This document shows positions 1 through 7,576 of a stretch of 27,864 nt of DNA, one piece after another. The position numbers and the translations under genes were made by a program. Where the stretch lies: the NCBI GenBank assembly GCA_020634495.1, contig JACKBR010000063.1, forward strand, positions 1-27,864. Reading direction: 5' to 3'. This DNA is from Ardenticatenaceae bacterium (lineage in GTDB: Bacteria; Chloroflexota; Anaerolineae; Promineifilales; Promineifilaceae). Positions within the stretch are counted from its first letter, which is position 1. Each line of letters begins with the position of its first letter. Below the pieces are notes generated by a model. It did no database searches, was not told the DNA's origin, and was given only the letters and a program-made list of their open reading frames with translations.

Positions 1-1163
1 TGCGCAAGCACGATCTGGATCGGCCCGAATTTTACATGCTCATGCTCTTTTCCATCAGCGGCATGATGCTGATGGGCATGGCCAACGATCTCATCTTAAT
101 TTTCCTGGCGTTAGAAGTGCTGTCCATCCCGCTGTACATCATGTCTGGCATGGCCTGGCCCCGCACCGATTCAGAAGAATCGGCCATGAAATATTTCTTG
201 CTGGGCGCGTTTTCCTCCAGCATTTTGGTCTTTGGCATTGCCCTCACCTACGGCGCGACTGGCTCTACGGCTCTGCCAGAAGTTTTGGCCAAAATTGGCA
301 GTGGCGGGGCGCTGGGCTTGGCTGGCGCGGCATTTTTGCTGGTGGGCTTTGCCTTTAAGGTTGCGGCCGTTCCTTTCCACATGTGGACACCGGATGTGTA
401 TGAAGGTGCACCGACGGTTGTAACCGCGTTCATGTCTGTCGGGGCCAAAGTTGGTGGCTTTGCAGCCATGCTGCGCATCTTTGTCACCGCCTTGCCAGAC
501 CTGGGGGACACCTGGGTTGGGGCAGCAGCGATTGTGGCCGCGCTCACGCTCATCTTGGGTAACTTTGTGGCCATTTCCCAGGCAAACATCAAGCGCATGT
601 TGGCTTACTCCAGCATCGCCCACGCGGGTTACATTATGATTGCTGTGGCTTCTGGCGTGGGCAGCTCCGACGGAGTTAGCTCGGCGCTGTTTTACATGTT
701 TGCCTACCTGTTTACCAATTTAGGCGCGTTTGCCATTGTGGTGGCTTTGGAGCATAAGCAAAACGAAGGCACGATGCTGGATGATTACAAGGGGTTGGCC
801 AAACGAAATCCCTGGCTGGCCCTGGCGATGGCCTACTTTATGCTTTCGCTCACGGGCGTGCCGCCGACGGGTGGTTTTTCCGGCAAGTTTTTTGTCTTCC
901 GGGCGGCCATCGAGGCGGATCTGCTCTGGTTGGCCATCATTGGCGTGATTACCAGCGTGGTGTCTGGTTACTATTATTTGCGTGTGGTTTACCTGATGTA
1001 CATGCACGATGGGGATGGCGAGGTTGTGGCGATGCCTGGGGTGCGTTTGGCGGTGGGCATTACGGCCGTTGCCACCCTCATTCTTGGCTTTTTCCCCGGT
1101 GCCTGGTTTGCCATCACCCGTGAAGCGGCTCTGCTGGGGGCCAAATTAGTGGCTGGCGGATAA
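1..1163 (+). CDS. nuoN: NADH-quinone oxidoreductase subunit N (3' part)
   Basis: This is the C-terminal part of a proton-pumping antiporter-like subunit of respiratory complex I, located in the cytoplasmic membrane. The reading frame is open from base 3 to the TAA at 1161-1163, so the start lies upstream of the window. The visible protein is almost all membrane helices. It begins with a region typical of NuoN (GMMLMGMANDLILIFLALE, then LSIPLYIMSG) and contains the conserved FKVAAVPFHMWTPDVYEGAP stretch, whose lysine belongs to the proton path in this family, followed by KRMLAYSSIAHAGY and LTGVPPTGGFSGKF. NuoN usually ends the nuo operon, and the strong terminator directly downstream fits that. 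The paralogues NuoL and NuoM share the fold, but the loop sequences and the short C-terminus favour NuoN. Confidence 0.96.
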   Translation, partial: RKHDLDRPEFYMLMLFSISGMMLMGMANDLILIFLALEVLSIPLYIMSGMAWPRTDSEESAMKYFLLGAFSSSILVFGIALTYGATGSTALPEVLAKIGSGGALGLAGAAFLLVGFAFKVAAVPFHMWTPDVYEGAPTVVTAFMSVGAKVGGFAAMLRIFVTALPDLGDTWVGAAAIVAALTLILGNFVAISQANIKRMLAYSSIAHAGYIMIAVASGVGSSDGVSSALFYMFAYLFTNLGAFAIVVALEHKQNEGTMLDDYKGLAKRNPWLALAMAYFMLSLTGVPPTGGFSGKFFVFRAAIEADLLWLAIIGVITSVVSGYYYLRVVYLMYMHDGDGEVVAMPGVRLAVGITAVATLILGFFPGAWFAITREAALLGAKLVAGG

Positions 1164-1197
1164 TAAGTTCTGTCTGTCATTTCGCATATGAAAATTG

Positions 1198-1229
1198 AAG
1201 GCCGCTCATTGAGCGGCCTTTTTCTTTTT
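1198..1229 (+). terminator. Rho-independent terminator after nuoN
   Basis: A perfect 10-bp stem (AAGGCCGCTC paired with GAGCGGCCTT), a 3-nt ATT loop and a T-rich tail at 1219-1229 form a textbook intrinsic terminator 35 nt after the nuoN stop. The minus-strand DUF72 gene converges on it; in that direction only a weak T-rich stretch follows the stem. Confidence 0.92.
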
Positions 1230-1255
1230 CGGATCAAGCTTGCCAGGTTTGCCAG

Positions 1256-2050
1256 CTACAGAAGGCGACCTTGCCGCAACGGCCGTATCTCCGCTGCTTC
1301 TAATCCCACAATTTTCTTAAACCGGTTGCAGGTCGTGGGCGAATTGCCGGAATAATCATTGTTGAAAAAACCAAAGACGTGCTTAAACTGCGGCAAGAGC
1401 GGTTCGAGTTTTTGCTGCCACGCCTGCAAATCGGCCGTTTTATCGAGCATCTCTTTGTCTTTGGTTTTGAACTGCCCGTGGGGGCCAATGAAGCGTAAAT
1501 ACAAGAAATCGGCCGTGGGGGTGATGGTTTTGGGCATGTAGATGTAGTCAGCGGCAACCAGGCAAATGTTGTACGGCCGTAGCAAATCCACCACCTCAGG
1601 CCGCACCCAGGAATCATGGCGAAACTCCACAGCAAAGCGGCCCGTTCGTGGCAGTTGGCTCAAAAATTGGGCCAGCTCATCCGCGTGGGCGTAGGTGAAA
1701 GCGGGGCCAAACTGGATGAGGATGCAGCCAAGCTTTTTTTGGAGGAGAACGGCCGTTTTCACAAATTCCTGCATCGCCTCAATGCCATCTGTCAGGCGAG
1801 CTTCATGAGTGATTGCTTTGGGCGTCTTGAGGCAAAATGTGAAATTTTCTGGGGTGGCGTAATGCCATCGTTGCACTAACTCTGGACGAGGTGCACCGTA
1901 AAAAGTGCTGTCAATTTCTACCGCATCAAACAAGGTGCTGTAATAAGCCAGAAAGTTCTTGGAAGCCATCCCCGCCGGGTAAAAAGGGCCAAGCCACTGC
2001 TTGTAGCCAAAACCCATTGTGCCCAAATGCCAGGTGGTAGAGGAATTCAT
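1256..2050 (-). CDS. DUF72 (YecE-like) family protein
   Basis: This 264-residue protein belongs to the DUF72/YecE family, a TIM-barrel-like fold of unknown biochemical role. Recognisable family features are the start HLGTMGFGYKQWLGPFYP, the FDAVEIDSTFYGAP segment (about residues 41-54), the FCLKTPKAITHEARL segment, ILIQFGP, FAVEFRHDSW and the late YLRFIGPHG and VFGFFNNDYSGNSPT motifs. Length matches the family. It follows ctaA in the same direction with a 56-nt gap almost entirely made of an inverted repeat, and no convincing ribosome binding site is visible before the ATG, so translation may depend on readthrough from ctaA or be weak. Function in this genome is unknown. Confidence 0.9.
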   Translation of the reverse strand: MNSSTTWHLGTMGFGYKQWLGPFYPAGMASKNFLAYYSTLFDAVEIDSTFYGAPRPELVQRWHYATPENFTFCLKTPKAITHEARLTDGIEAMQEFVKTAVLLQKKLGCILIQFGPAFTYAHADELAQFLSQLPRTGRFAVEFRHDSWVRPEVVDLLRPYNICLVAADYIYMPKTITPTADFLYLRFIGPHGQFKTKDKEMLDKTADLQAWQQKLEPLLPQFKHVFGFFNNDYSGNSPTTCNRFKKIVGLEAAEIRPLRQGRLL

Positions 2051-2061
2051 TTTAGAGATTG

Positions 2062-2102
2062 GGGATTGGAGATTGGAGATTTAATCTCCAGTCTCCGATC
2101 TC
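2062..2102. repeat. GGAGATT-type hairpin repeat, copy 1 (intergenic)
   Basis: Arms 2062-2080 and 2084-2102 are complementary at 16 of 19 positions around a 3-nt TTA loop; two of the mismatches are T opposite G and would form wobble pairs in plus-sense RNA. The left arm is internally repetitive (GGAGATT units). It begins 4 nt after the ctaA stop and ends 11 nt before the DUF72 start as read on the minus strand. The same element, in the same orientation, recurs at 13149-13194 inside a coding region. Confidence 0.85.
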
Positions 2103-2106
2103 ACTC

Positions 2107-3192
2107 TTAATCGCCGGTTTGGGCAACGGCCGTTTGTCGTTTCACCACCTGTTCAGGAATAGGTGTATGCACAATTTCGTAGCGAATGTAGACGGCCACC
2201 ACAAACAGCAGCAGCCCCACTGCCTGATGGATCAGGGCCAGGTAAATGGGCACGCTAAACCAGATCGTGAGCACGCCTAGCGTAATTTGCACCGCTACCA
2301 GACCTAGGAAGTAGATAACCGCCTTGTGGACATTGGCCGAATAAGCGTGCCGTTTTGTAATGAAATAGAGCCAAACGGCCGCACCCAACACCACAAAAGC
2401 AAACCAGCGATGCACAAAATGAACCCCCACCGGAGCCGAAATCAGGTTTTGCCACCAGGCGTCAAACTGGTTAAACAGCGCAGTGGGAATCCAGCGACCA
2501 CCCATCAGCGGCCAGGTGTTCGAAATCCAGCCCGCCTTCAAGCCAGCCACAAAGCCCCCGTAGGTAATTTGAATAACTAAAATCAATAACACCAGTGCAG
2601 ACAAAACATAGGGTAAGGAACCACGCCCTTTTTTGATCACTTTGGGGAAATTGTGAACGTGGCGCAGCGCTGTCCACATCGTCAGGGCCAGCAAGAAGAG
2701 GGCCATGAGTAAATGGGTCGTGAGGCGGAAATGGTCTACGGCCGGATTTTCTACCAGACCGCTGCTAACCATGTACCAGCCCAGAAATCCCTGAAAGCCA
2801 AAGAGTGCGCCAATCAACAAATAAACAAATGATTTGCGCCAGGGGATGATGCCCTTAAACAGATAGTAAAAGAGGGGAATCACCACAATGAGTCCGGCAA
2901 AGCGGGCGATGAGCCGATGAATGTACTCGACATAAAATATTTCTTTGTACTGGGTCAGGGTGATGCTGTGGTTGATGAGGGAGCCTTCTGGGGTTTGCTG
3001 GTATTTGGCAAATTCAGCTTCCCAGGCGGCCTGGCCAATGGGCGGGATGACGCCGCTAACCGGGTTCCATTCCACAATGGACAGACCGGAGCGCGTCAGC
3101 CGCACAAAACCGCCAAACACCACCATAATCATAATGAGGCCGCACACAACCAAAAGCCAGCGAATAATTCGTTTATTATCTTTTTCCGACAT
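2107..3192 (-). CDS. ctaA: Heme A synthase, COX15/CtaA family
   Basis: This 361-residue membrane protein is predicted to oxidise the C8 methyl group of heme O to the formyl group of heme A, the cofactor of aa3-type cytochrome oxidases. Eight hydrophobic segments are visible. The family motifs FGGFVRLTRSGLSIVEWNP (residues 26-44), EYIHR, GWYMVSSGL and QITYGGFVAGLKAGW are present. The four expected heme-ligand histidines are at H92 (EYIHR), H160 (RLTTH), H261 (HFVHR) and H322 (ALIHQ). The N-terminal half resembles the COX15/alphaproteobacterial type rather than the Bacillus type, and the cysteine pairs of the Bacillus-type loops are not seen. The start is supported by GGAG about 9 nt upstream of the ATG. 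No oxidase genes lie in the window. Confidence 0.96.
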   Translation of the reverse strand: MSEKDNKRIIRWLLVVCGLIMIMVVFGGFVRLTRSGLSIVEWNPVSGVIPPIGQAAWEAEFAKYQQTPEGSLINHSITLTQYKEIFYVEYIHRLIARFAGLIVVIPLFYYLFKGIIPWRKSFVYLLIGALFGFQGFLGWYMVSSGLVENPAVDHFRLTTHLLMALFLLALTMWTALRHVHNFPKVIKKGRGSLPYVLSALVLLILVIQITYGGFVAGLKAGWISNTWPLMGGRWIPTALFNQFDAWWQNLISAPVGVHFVHRWFAFVVLGAAVWLYFITKRHAYSANVHKAVIYFLGLVAVQITLGVLTIWFSVPIYLALIHQAVGLLLFVVAVYIRYEIVHTPIPEQVVKRQTAVAQTGD

Positions 3193-3288
3193 TGCCTTTC
3201 TCCTACATACCGTTTTCTAAGACCCTAAGGTTTGTCCGAAATAGGCTCCCTTCACAGCCGCCAAACTTTTTGGGTCTGATCCTGGGCG

Positions 3289-3297
3289 ATTATACCA
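3289..3297 (-). promoter_or_regulatory. Candidate extended -10 promoter of ctaA
   Basis: Read on the minus strand the sequence is TGG-TATAAT, a consensus -10 hexamer with the TG extension. No consensus -35 hexamer stands 16-18 nt upstream, which is normal for extended -10 promoters. It would give a leader of about 90 nt before the ctaA ATG. Confidence 0.5.
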
Positions 3298-3341
3298 ATT
3301 TTGGAAATCGTTTCAGGTTTTCCAAACGGGGTGGGTGACAT

Positions 3342-3370
3342 TTGACAAAAATATGGATGATTTTTGTCAA
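3342..3370. promoter_or_regulatory. Perfect 11-bp inverted repeat, possible operator
   Basis: TTGACAAAAAT at 3342-3352 is exactly mirrored by ATTTTTGTCAA at 3360-3370, with a 7-nt spacer. The centre-to-centre distance of 18 nt would place both half-sites on similar faces of the helix, as for a dimeric regulator. Each arm carries a TTGACA hexamer pointing inward, but neither has a good -10 box at the right distance. It lies 45 nt upstream of the candidate ctaA -10 box. Confidence 0.4.
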
Positions 3371-3665
3371 CAATTATTATGAAGGATTTGGTTTCTTGGT
3401 TTTCTAAATTTGATGGATGGCGAGGGGGTCATTTGCACCATAAATGAGTGTTTTGTGAATGCCAGGCTTAGGTCACTTAGGGAACGGCCGTTTGACCCCA
3501 ATTTGATCTTATAATTCCACTATGCGGCCATAGACAATGGATTTTAGGGGCAATTGTGATATGTTTAGGCCAGTGCTGTTGGGCGGGCTAACTCTACATC
3601 AACGACCACATTGCCACCTTGTCCCAAAGGTAAAAGTAGCGTCCTGTTGGAAGTGAGATTACCAA

Positions 3666-5270
3666 ATGGATTTGTTGATCTGGCAAAAAAATCAATTGTT
3701 ACTGCTGTCTTCCATTGCTGGCGGCTGGTTGTTACTTTTTTTGTCCGTCGTCGTGCTGCCAATATGGGTGAAGCGGCAAACGCACCTACAGAGCTTATAT
3801 TCATTTTTTCAACGACGGCGCACGTTTTTGCTGCTGTTGGGTGTTTTGCTAGCTGTGTTTATTGGGTCGTATGGGTGGCTGGTGCTCAATCGTCATGCAA
3901 GATTCAACTCAACCGGGTACGATCTGGCGATACACGAGCAAATTTTGTGGAACACGCTGCACGGCCGTTTCTTTGCCACCTCGCTGGAAGTTGATAATTC
4001 ATTTGCCGATCATTTCCGCCCATTAATGGCAGCTTTTTTACCCTTTTATGCTGTTTTCCCGACACCTAAAACTTTACTGATCATTCAGGTGATTGCTTTG
4101 GCGGTAACGGCCGTTCCCCTCTTTTTGCTGGCTGAACTAAAACTTAAGAATAAGTCTGTTGCTCTAGCAATTGCCGCTATGTATTTGCTGTACCCGGCGG
4201 TTGGGTTTTTGGCTCGCTTTGATTTCCATATGGGAGCTATTGCCGTGCCGCTCTTTATGTTTGCCTTTCTGGCAATGGAAAAGCAGCGATGGAAACAGGC
4301 AACGGTCTGGCTGCTTTTGGCCTTATTGTGCAAAGAAAATATGGGCATTGTGGTCGCAATGATGGGACTGTATGCTGGAATTATGTATCGTCAATGGCGT
4401 TGGGGAGCGGCCTGGTTGCTGCTGGGCAGCGGTGCTTTTGTCTTCACCTCCTTCTGGCTGCTGCCTACTATTCGGGGCGAAACGCTGGACGCAATGGAAC
4501 GGTATGCCTGGTTGGGCGGTAATACGGCCGAAATTGTGCAGACACTCTTCACCAATCCCACGCACGTATGGGATTATTTAGTTCAGACAGATCGCCTGCT
4601 TTACCTTGTTCAGCTGTCTATTCCTGTTGGATTTCTTAACTTTGTGGGGCTTCCTGAATTATTGATCGCGCAACCTTTTTTAATGACCAACCTGTTGGCC
4701 GATCATTTTTGTCAGCCAACAATTTACTGTCATTATCATGCCCCTATCATTCCCTTTATCTTTATTGGCCTTGTGTTTGGCCTGGCTCGCTTGCGCCGCT
4801 GGCTAAAAGATGAGCGAAGCTGGCAGTTTGTCATTATGCTCATTTTGCCATTGGCAATGGTCAATTTTTGGTTAGACAACCCTTTCCAAAACACCCCACT
4901 TGTGCCAGCAGCCCTGGACCAAATTGACAATGCTGAGGTGGTCAAACAGGCTTTAACGGCCGTTCCCCCCAATCTTTCCGTCGTAACCACCAATGATTAC
5001 GCTCCCCATCTGGCCCAGCGAGAAAAATTGTACATTATCGGTATCCCTTCCCAGCGAGAAGCCCCCACCGATCCCGACATTGTTTTCTTAAATCTTTACG
5101 ATCAGCAATACATAGTTTGTGATGGTTTTCGCGCTTATGTGGAGCAGCTAGACATCGATGCCTACGGTGTCACGTTCCGCACCGGGGGCCTCATTGTGAT
5201 CCAGCGCGATGCTGGATCCAACGAACAGTTCCGCGACTTTGTGCTAAATTGGAATAATTGTGCAGGGTAA
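3666..5270 (+). CDS. DUF2079 family polytopic membrane protein
   Basis: This 534-residue protein is mostly transmembrane helices and matches the DUF2079 family, whose members resemble GT-C glycosyltransferases in layout but have no established reaction. Diagnostic segments are YDLAIHEQILWNTLHG (residues 85-100), DHFRP (115-119), FHMGAIAVPL (187-196) and CKENMG (222-227); an aspartate or histidine in the first loop is typical of GT-C catalytic sites. The last ~130 residues are a soluble extracytoplasmic domain with the AVPPNLSVVTTNDYAPHLAQ stretch, which resembles the C-terminal part of the family. The start has a modest GGAAG upstream. It stands alone, converging with ftsK, and looks more AT-rich than its neighbours. 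Calling it a sugar transferase would be inference only. Confidence 0.88.
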   Translation: MDLLIWQKNQLLLLSSIAGGWLLLFLSVVVLPIWVKRQTHLQSLYSFFQRRRTFLLLLGVLLAVFIGSYGWLVLNRHARFNSTGYDLAIHEQILWNTLHGRFFATSLEVDNSFADHFRPLMAAFLPFYAVFPTPKTLLIIQVIALAVTAVPLFLLAELKLKNKSVALAIAAMYLLYPAVGFLARFDFHMGAIAVPLFMFAFLAMEKQRWKQATVWLLLALLCKENMGIVVAMMGLYAGIMYRQWRWGAAWLLLGSGAFVFTSFWLLPTIRGETLDAMERYAWLGGNTAEIVQTLFTNPTHVWDYLVQTDRLLYLVQLSIPVGFLNFVGLPELLIAQPFLMTNLLADHFCQPTIYCHYHAPIIPFIFIGLVFGLARLRRWLKDERSWQFVIMLILPLAMVNFWLDNPFQNTPLVPAALDQIDNAEVVKQALTAVPPNLSVVTTNDYAPHLAQREKLYIIGIPSQREAPTDPDIVFLNLYDQQYIVCDGFRAYVEQLDIDAYGVTFRTGGLIVIQRDAGSNEQFRDFVLNWNNCAG

Positions 5271-5315
5271 GCGGGGGAGTGTAGGAAAGGGAACGGCCGT
5301 TAACGACTCCAAACC

Positions 5316-7511
5316 TTATTTTCCCAAAAAATCATCCAGCGGATCGTCGTCCTCATCAACCAGGGTGCGGCGGGTCTTGCCGCCAGATTTGGGGTCCTCG
5401 ACCAGACCCATCTCATACAGGTGCTCCATGAGGCGGGCGGCACGCGGGTAGCCCAGGCGCAGCTTGCGCTGCAAAAAAGACGCAGAAATCGTGTCGTTTT
5501 TTTGTGCCAGTTCGATGGCCGCTTCCAACAAACTATCCGTTTCGTCCAGCAGCGCATATTTGGCAATGAGGCTTTCCCAAGGAGCGGACATTGGCTCAAA
5601 GGTATCAGGCGTGTTTTTGTGCCAAAAGTTCACAATTCGCTCAATTTCATTATCGGTGGGGAAAACGCCCTGGACGCGGGCTGGAGCGCTGGCTTCGGGT
5701 GACAAAAAGAGCATGTCGCCCTTGCCTAGCAGCTGATCCGCGCCGGTGGTGTCTAAAATGACGCGGGAATCGACGCTGGAGGCCACGGCAAAGGAGAGCC
5801 GGGCGGGGAAGTTTGCCTTGATCAGCCCGGTGATGACGTCGGTAGACGGCCGTTGCGTAGCCACTACCAAATGAATCCCCGTCGCCCGGGCCATTTGTGC
5901 CAGACGGCAAAGCGTGCGCTCCACATCGCCAGGATACATGTGCATCAAATCGGCTAACTCATCGATGAAAACGGCAACGTAGGGCAGCTTCTTGCGCGTT
6001 TTGTCGCCGGCAATTTTGCGATTGTAGCCGCCGAGGTTGCGGGCGTTTACCTGGGCAAACATTTCGTAGCGGCGGTCCATTTCGGCCGTCAGCCAGCGCA
6101 GCACGCCCACGGCCCGGTCTGCCTCCACTTCCACCTGGCCAATGAGGTGCGGCAGTCCATTGAAACGGATCAGCTCCACTTTTTTGGGATCGATCATGAC
6201 CAGATGCAAATTATCAGGCGTGTTGTTGAAAACCAGGCAGGTAATGAGGGTGTTGATGCAAACGGACTTGCCAGAGCCTGTGGTTCCGGCAATGAGCAAA
6301 TGCGGCATTTTGGCCAGATCGATGGCCACTGGCGCACCGGAGACATCTTTGCCCAAGGCCACGGCCAAATTAGAGCTTTGCCGGGTAAATGCTGGGGATT
6401 CCACGATGGCTCGCAGGCGGACAACGGCCGTTTCCGAATTTGGCACTTCCACCCCCACAATGCCCCGCCCCGGCACCGGGGCCTGAATGCGCAGCCGGGT
6501 GGCGGCCAGCGCAAGCGCTAAATCTTTGCGTAGCGCAGCAATCTGGTTAACCCGCACCTTTTGCTGCTTCACCTCACCATCGGGGCCGGTTCGTTCCACG
6601 TAGCCCGGCTCCACGCCAAACTGGGTGATGGCTGGCCCACGCTGAATTTGGGTGACGGTGGCGGGCAGGCCAAAATGGGCCAGCGTTTCTTCGATGATGC
6701 GCTTCTTTTCGTCGATTTCTTCGGGTGTCAGGACGATGTCGCTGCCTTCTTCCAGCAGGGTCAGGGGCGGCAGGCGTTTGCTGCGGTTGGTAGGATCGTT
6801 GTAAACGGCCGTATCATCAATAATCAACAGCTCATCAGGATTGCGCACCGGTGGCGTTTCTGGCAAGGGCAGTTGGGTTGCCCGCTCTGGCCGGGGCTGG
6901 GCTTGCGGCTCGGCGGGCGCAAGCTCCTGGGAAAGCTGGCGCAGACGCAGCGAGAGATTGTTCAAGCCAGTTAGAAAATCCTCCCAGGTAAAGCCCACAA
7001 TCAGGCTAACGCCATAAGCCAGCAGCAGCAGATAAAAACTGTTGGTTAGCAAAGAGCCGAAAAAGTCGAGCAGCGGTACGGAGAGCGCCCAGCCGACCAA
7101 ACCACCACCTTTGCCCAGGTGGGCTTCTGGCAGCGTGGCCCCGCTTAATTGATAACTCAAAGGCAGCAGGGTGAGCAGCACCAGCTCAAAGCCAATCACC
7201 TGGGCCACGCGAATGTGATACGGCCGTTCCACCTGGCGCAGCGTGAGGTGCAGTCCACCCGCCGCTAACGAAAGCAGCAGTGGGTAAGCTCCCCAGCCAA
7301 ACCCTTCACGAAACAGGCAAAGCCAGACGCCAGGGCAGGCGTTGTTGGGCAAACTAAGCAGGGCCAGGAAAATAAGAAAGGAAATGGTGAAGAGGACGAT
7401 GCCCGCGATCTCAATGCGCCAGGGCATCAAGCTGTTGATTAGACGTTCATCCCAGGTGGGAGGCGGCGGTTCCGGGGGTTTACGACCGCCAGATGATTTT
7501 GTTCGCGCCAT
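5316..7511 (-). CDS. ftsK: DNA translocase FtsK/SpoIIIE
   Basis: This 731-residue membrane-anchored ATPase pumps chromosomal DNA during division. Hydrophobic segments lie at about residues 35-55, 73-90, 105-120 and 150-173, followed by a short Pro/Gln-rich linker (195-225). The alpha/beta motor has the GRGIVGVEVPN motif (348-358), Walker A GTTGSGKS (409-416), the MIDPKKVEL motif (439-447) and Walker B VFIDE (514-518), with LVVATQRPSTDVITG (548-562) after it. The C-terminal gamma winged helix (about 656-706, with LRLGYPRAARLMEHLYEMG) should read oriented KOPS/SRS-type sites. The linker is far shorter than in E. coli FtsK and like SpoIIIE. It follows the S1 gene by 65 nt in the same direction; no clear ribosome binding site precedes its ATG, but overlapping inverted repeats do. 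Confidence 0.97.
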   Translation of the reverse strand: MARTKSSGGRKPPEPPPPTWDERLINSLMPWRIEIAGIVLFTISFLIFLALLSLPNNACPGVWLCLFREGFGWGAYPLLLSLAAGGLHLTLRQVERPYHIRVAQVIGFELVLLTLLPLSYQLSGATLPEAHLGKGGGLVGWALSVPLLDFFGSLLTNSFYLLLLAYGVSLIVGFTWEDFLTGLNNLSLRLRQLSQELAPAEPQAQPRPERATQLPLPETPPVRNPDELLIIDDTAVYNDPTNRSKRLPPLTLLEEGSDIVLTPEEIDEKKRIIEETLAHFGLPATVTQIQRGPAITQFGVEPGYVERTGPDGEVKQQKVRVNQIAALRKDLALALAATRLRIQAPVPGRGIVGVEVPNSETAVVRLRAIVESPAFTRQSSNLAVALGKDVSGAPVAIDLAKMPHLLIAGTTGSGKSVCINTLITCLVFNNTPDNLHLVMIDPKKVELIRFNGLPHLIGQVEVEADRAVGVLRWLTAEMDRRYEMFAQVNARNLGGYNRKIAGDKTRKKLPYVAVFIDELADLMHMYPGDVERTLCRLAQMARATGIHLVVATQRPSTDVITGLIKANFPARLSFAVASSVDSRVILDTTGADQLLGKGDMLFLSPEASAPARVQGVFPTDNEIERIVNFWHKNTPDTFEPMSAPWESLIAKYALLDETDSLLEAAIELAQKNDTISASFLQRKLRLGYPRAARLMEHLYEMGLVEDPKSGGKTRRTLVDEDDDPLDDFLGK

Positions 7512-7530
7512 ACCAGTACAGTACCGAAGG

Positions 7531-7575
7531 GTAACTGGGCATACAAATTACTCAGTTACTTTTATTTATGCCCAG
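7531..7575 (-). promoter_or_regulatory. Mutually exclusive inverted repeats upstream of ftsK
   Basis: Pair A is CTGGGCATA (7535-7543) with TATGCCCAG (7567-7575), 9 of 9. Pair B is GTAACTG (7531-7537) with CAGTTAC (7553-7559), 7 of 7. They share bases 7535-7537, so the two hairpins compete in the mRNA. The region fills the S1-ftsK gap and its inner end lies about 20 nt upstream of the ftsK ATG. There is no T-tract, so this is not a standard terminator. Confidence 0.45.
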
Positions 7576-7576
7576 C

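Larger units (their letters stand above)
3193..3665. other. 473-nt divergent intergenic region (ctaA / DUF2079)
   Basis: No gene is supported here; it separates the diverging ctaA and DUF2079 genes. It is AT-rich and holds an extended -10 box facing ctaA (3289-3297), a perfect 11-bp inverted repeat (3342-3370), a smaller inverted repeat TTGGAAA/TTTCCAA (3301-3307 and 3319-3325), one ACGGCCGT palindrome (3484-3491) and a plus-strand TATAAT at 3510-3515 that could serve the DUF2079 gene, although no good -35 box accompanies it. Confidence 0.6.

Noticed and set aside
1198..1229. The nuoN terminator stem as a copy of the ACGGCCGT palindrome family
   Set aside because: The stem contains GGCCGC and GCGGCC but not ACGGCCGT, and has a T-tract, so it is an ordinary terminator.
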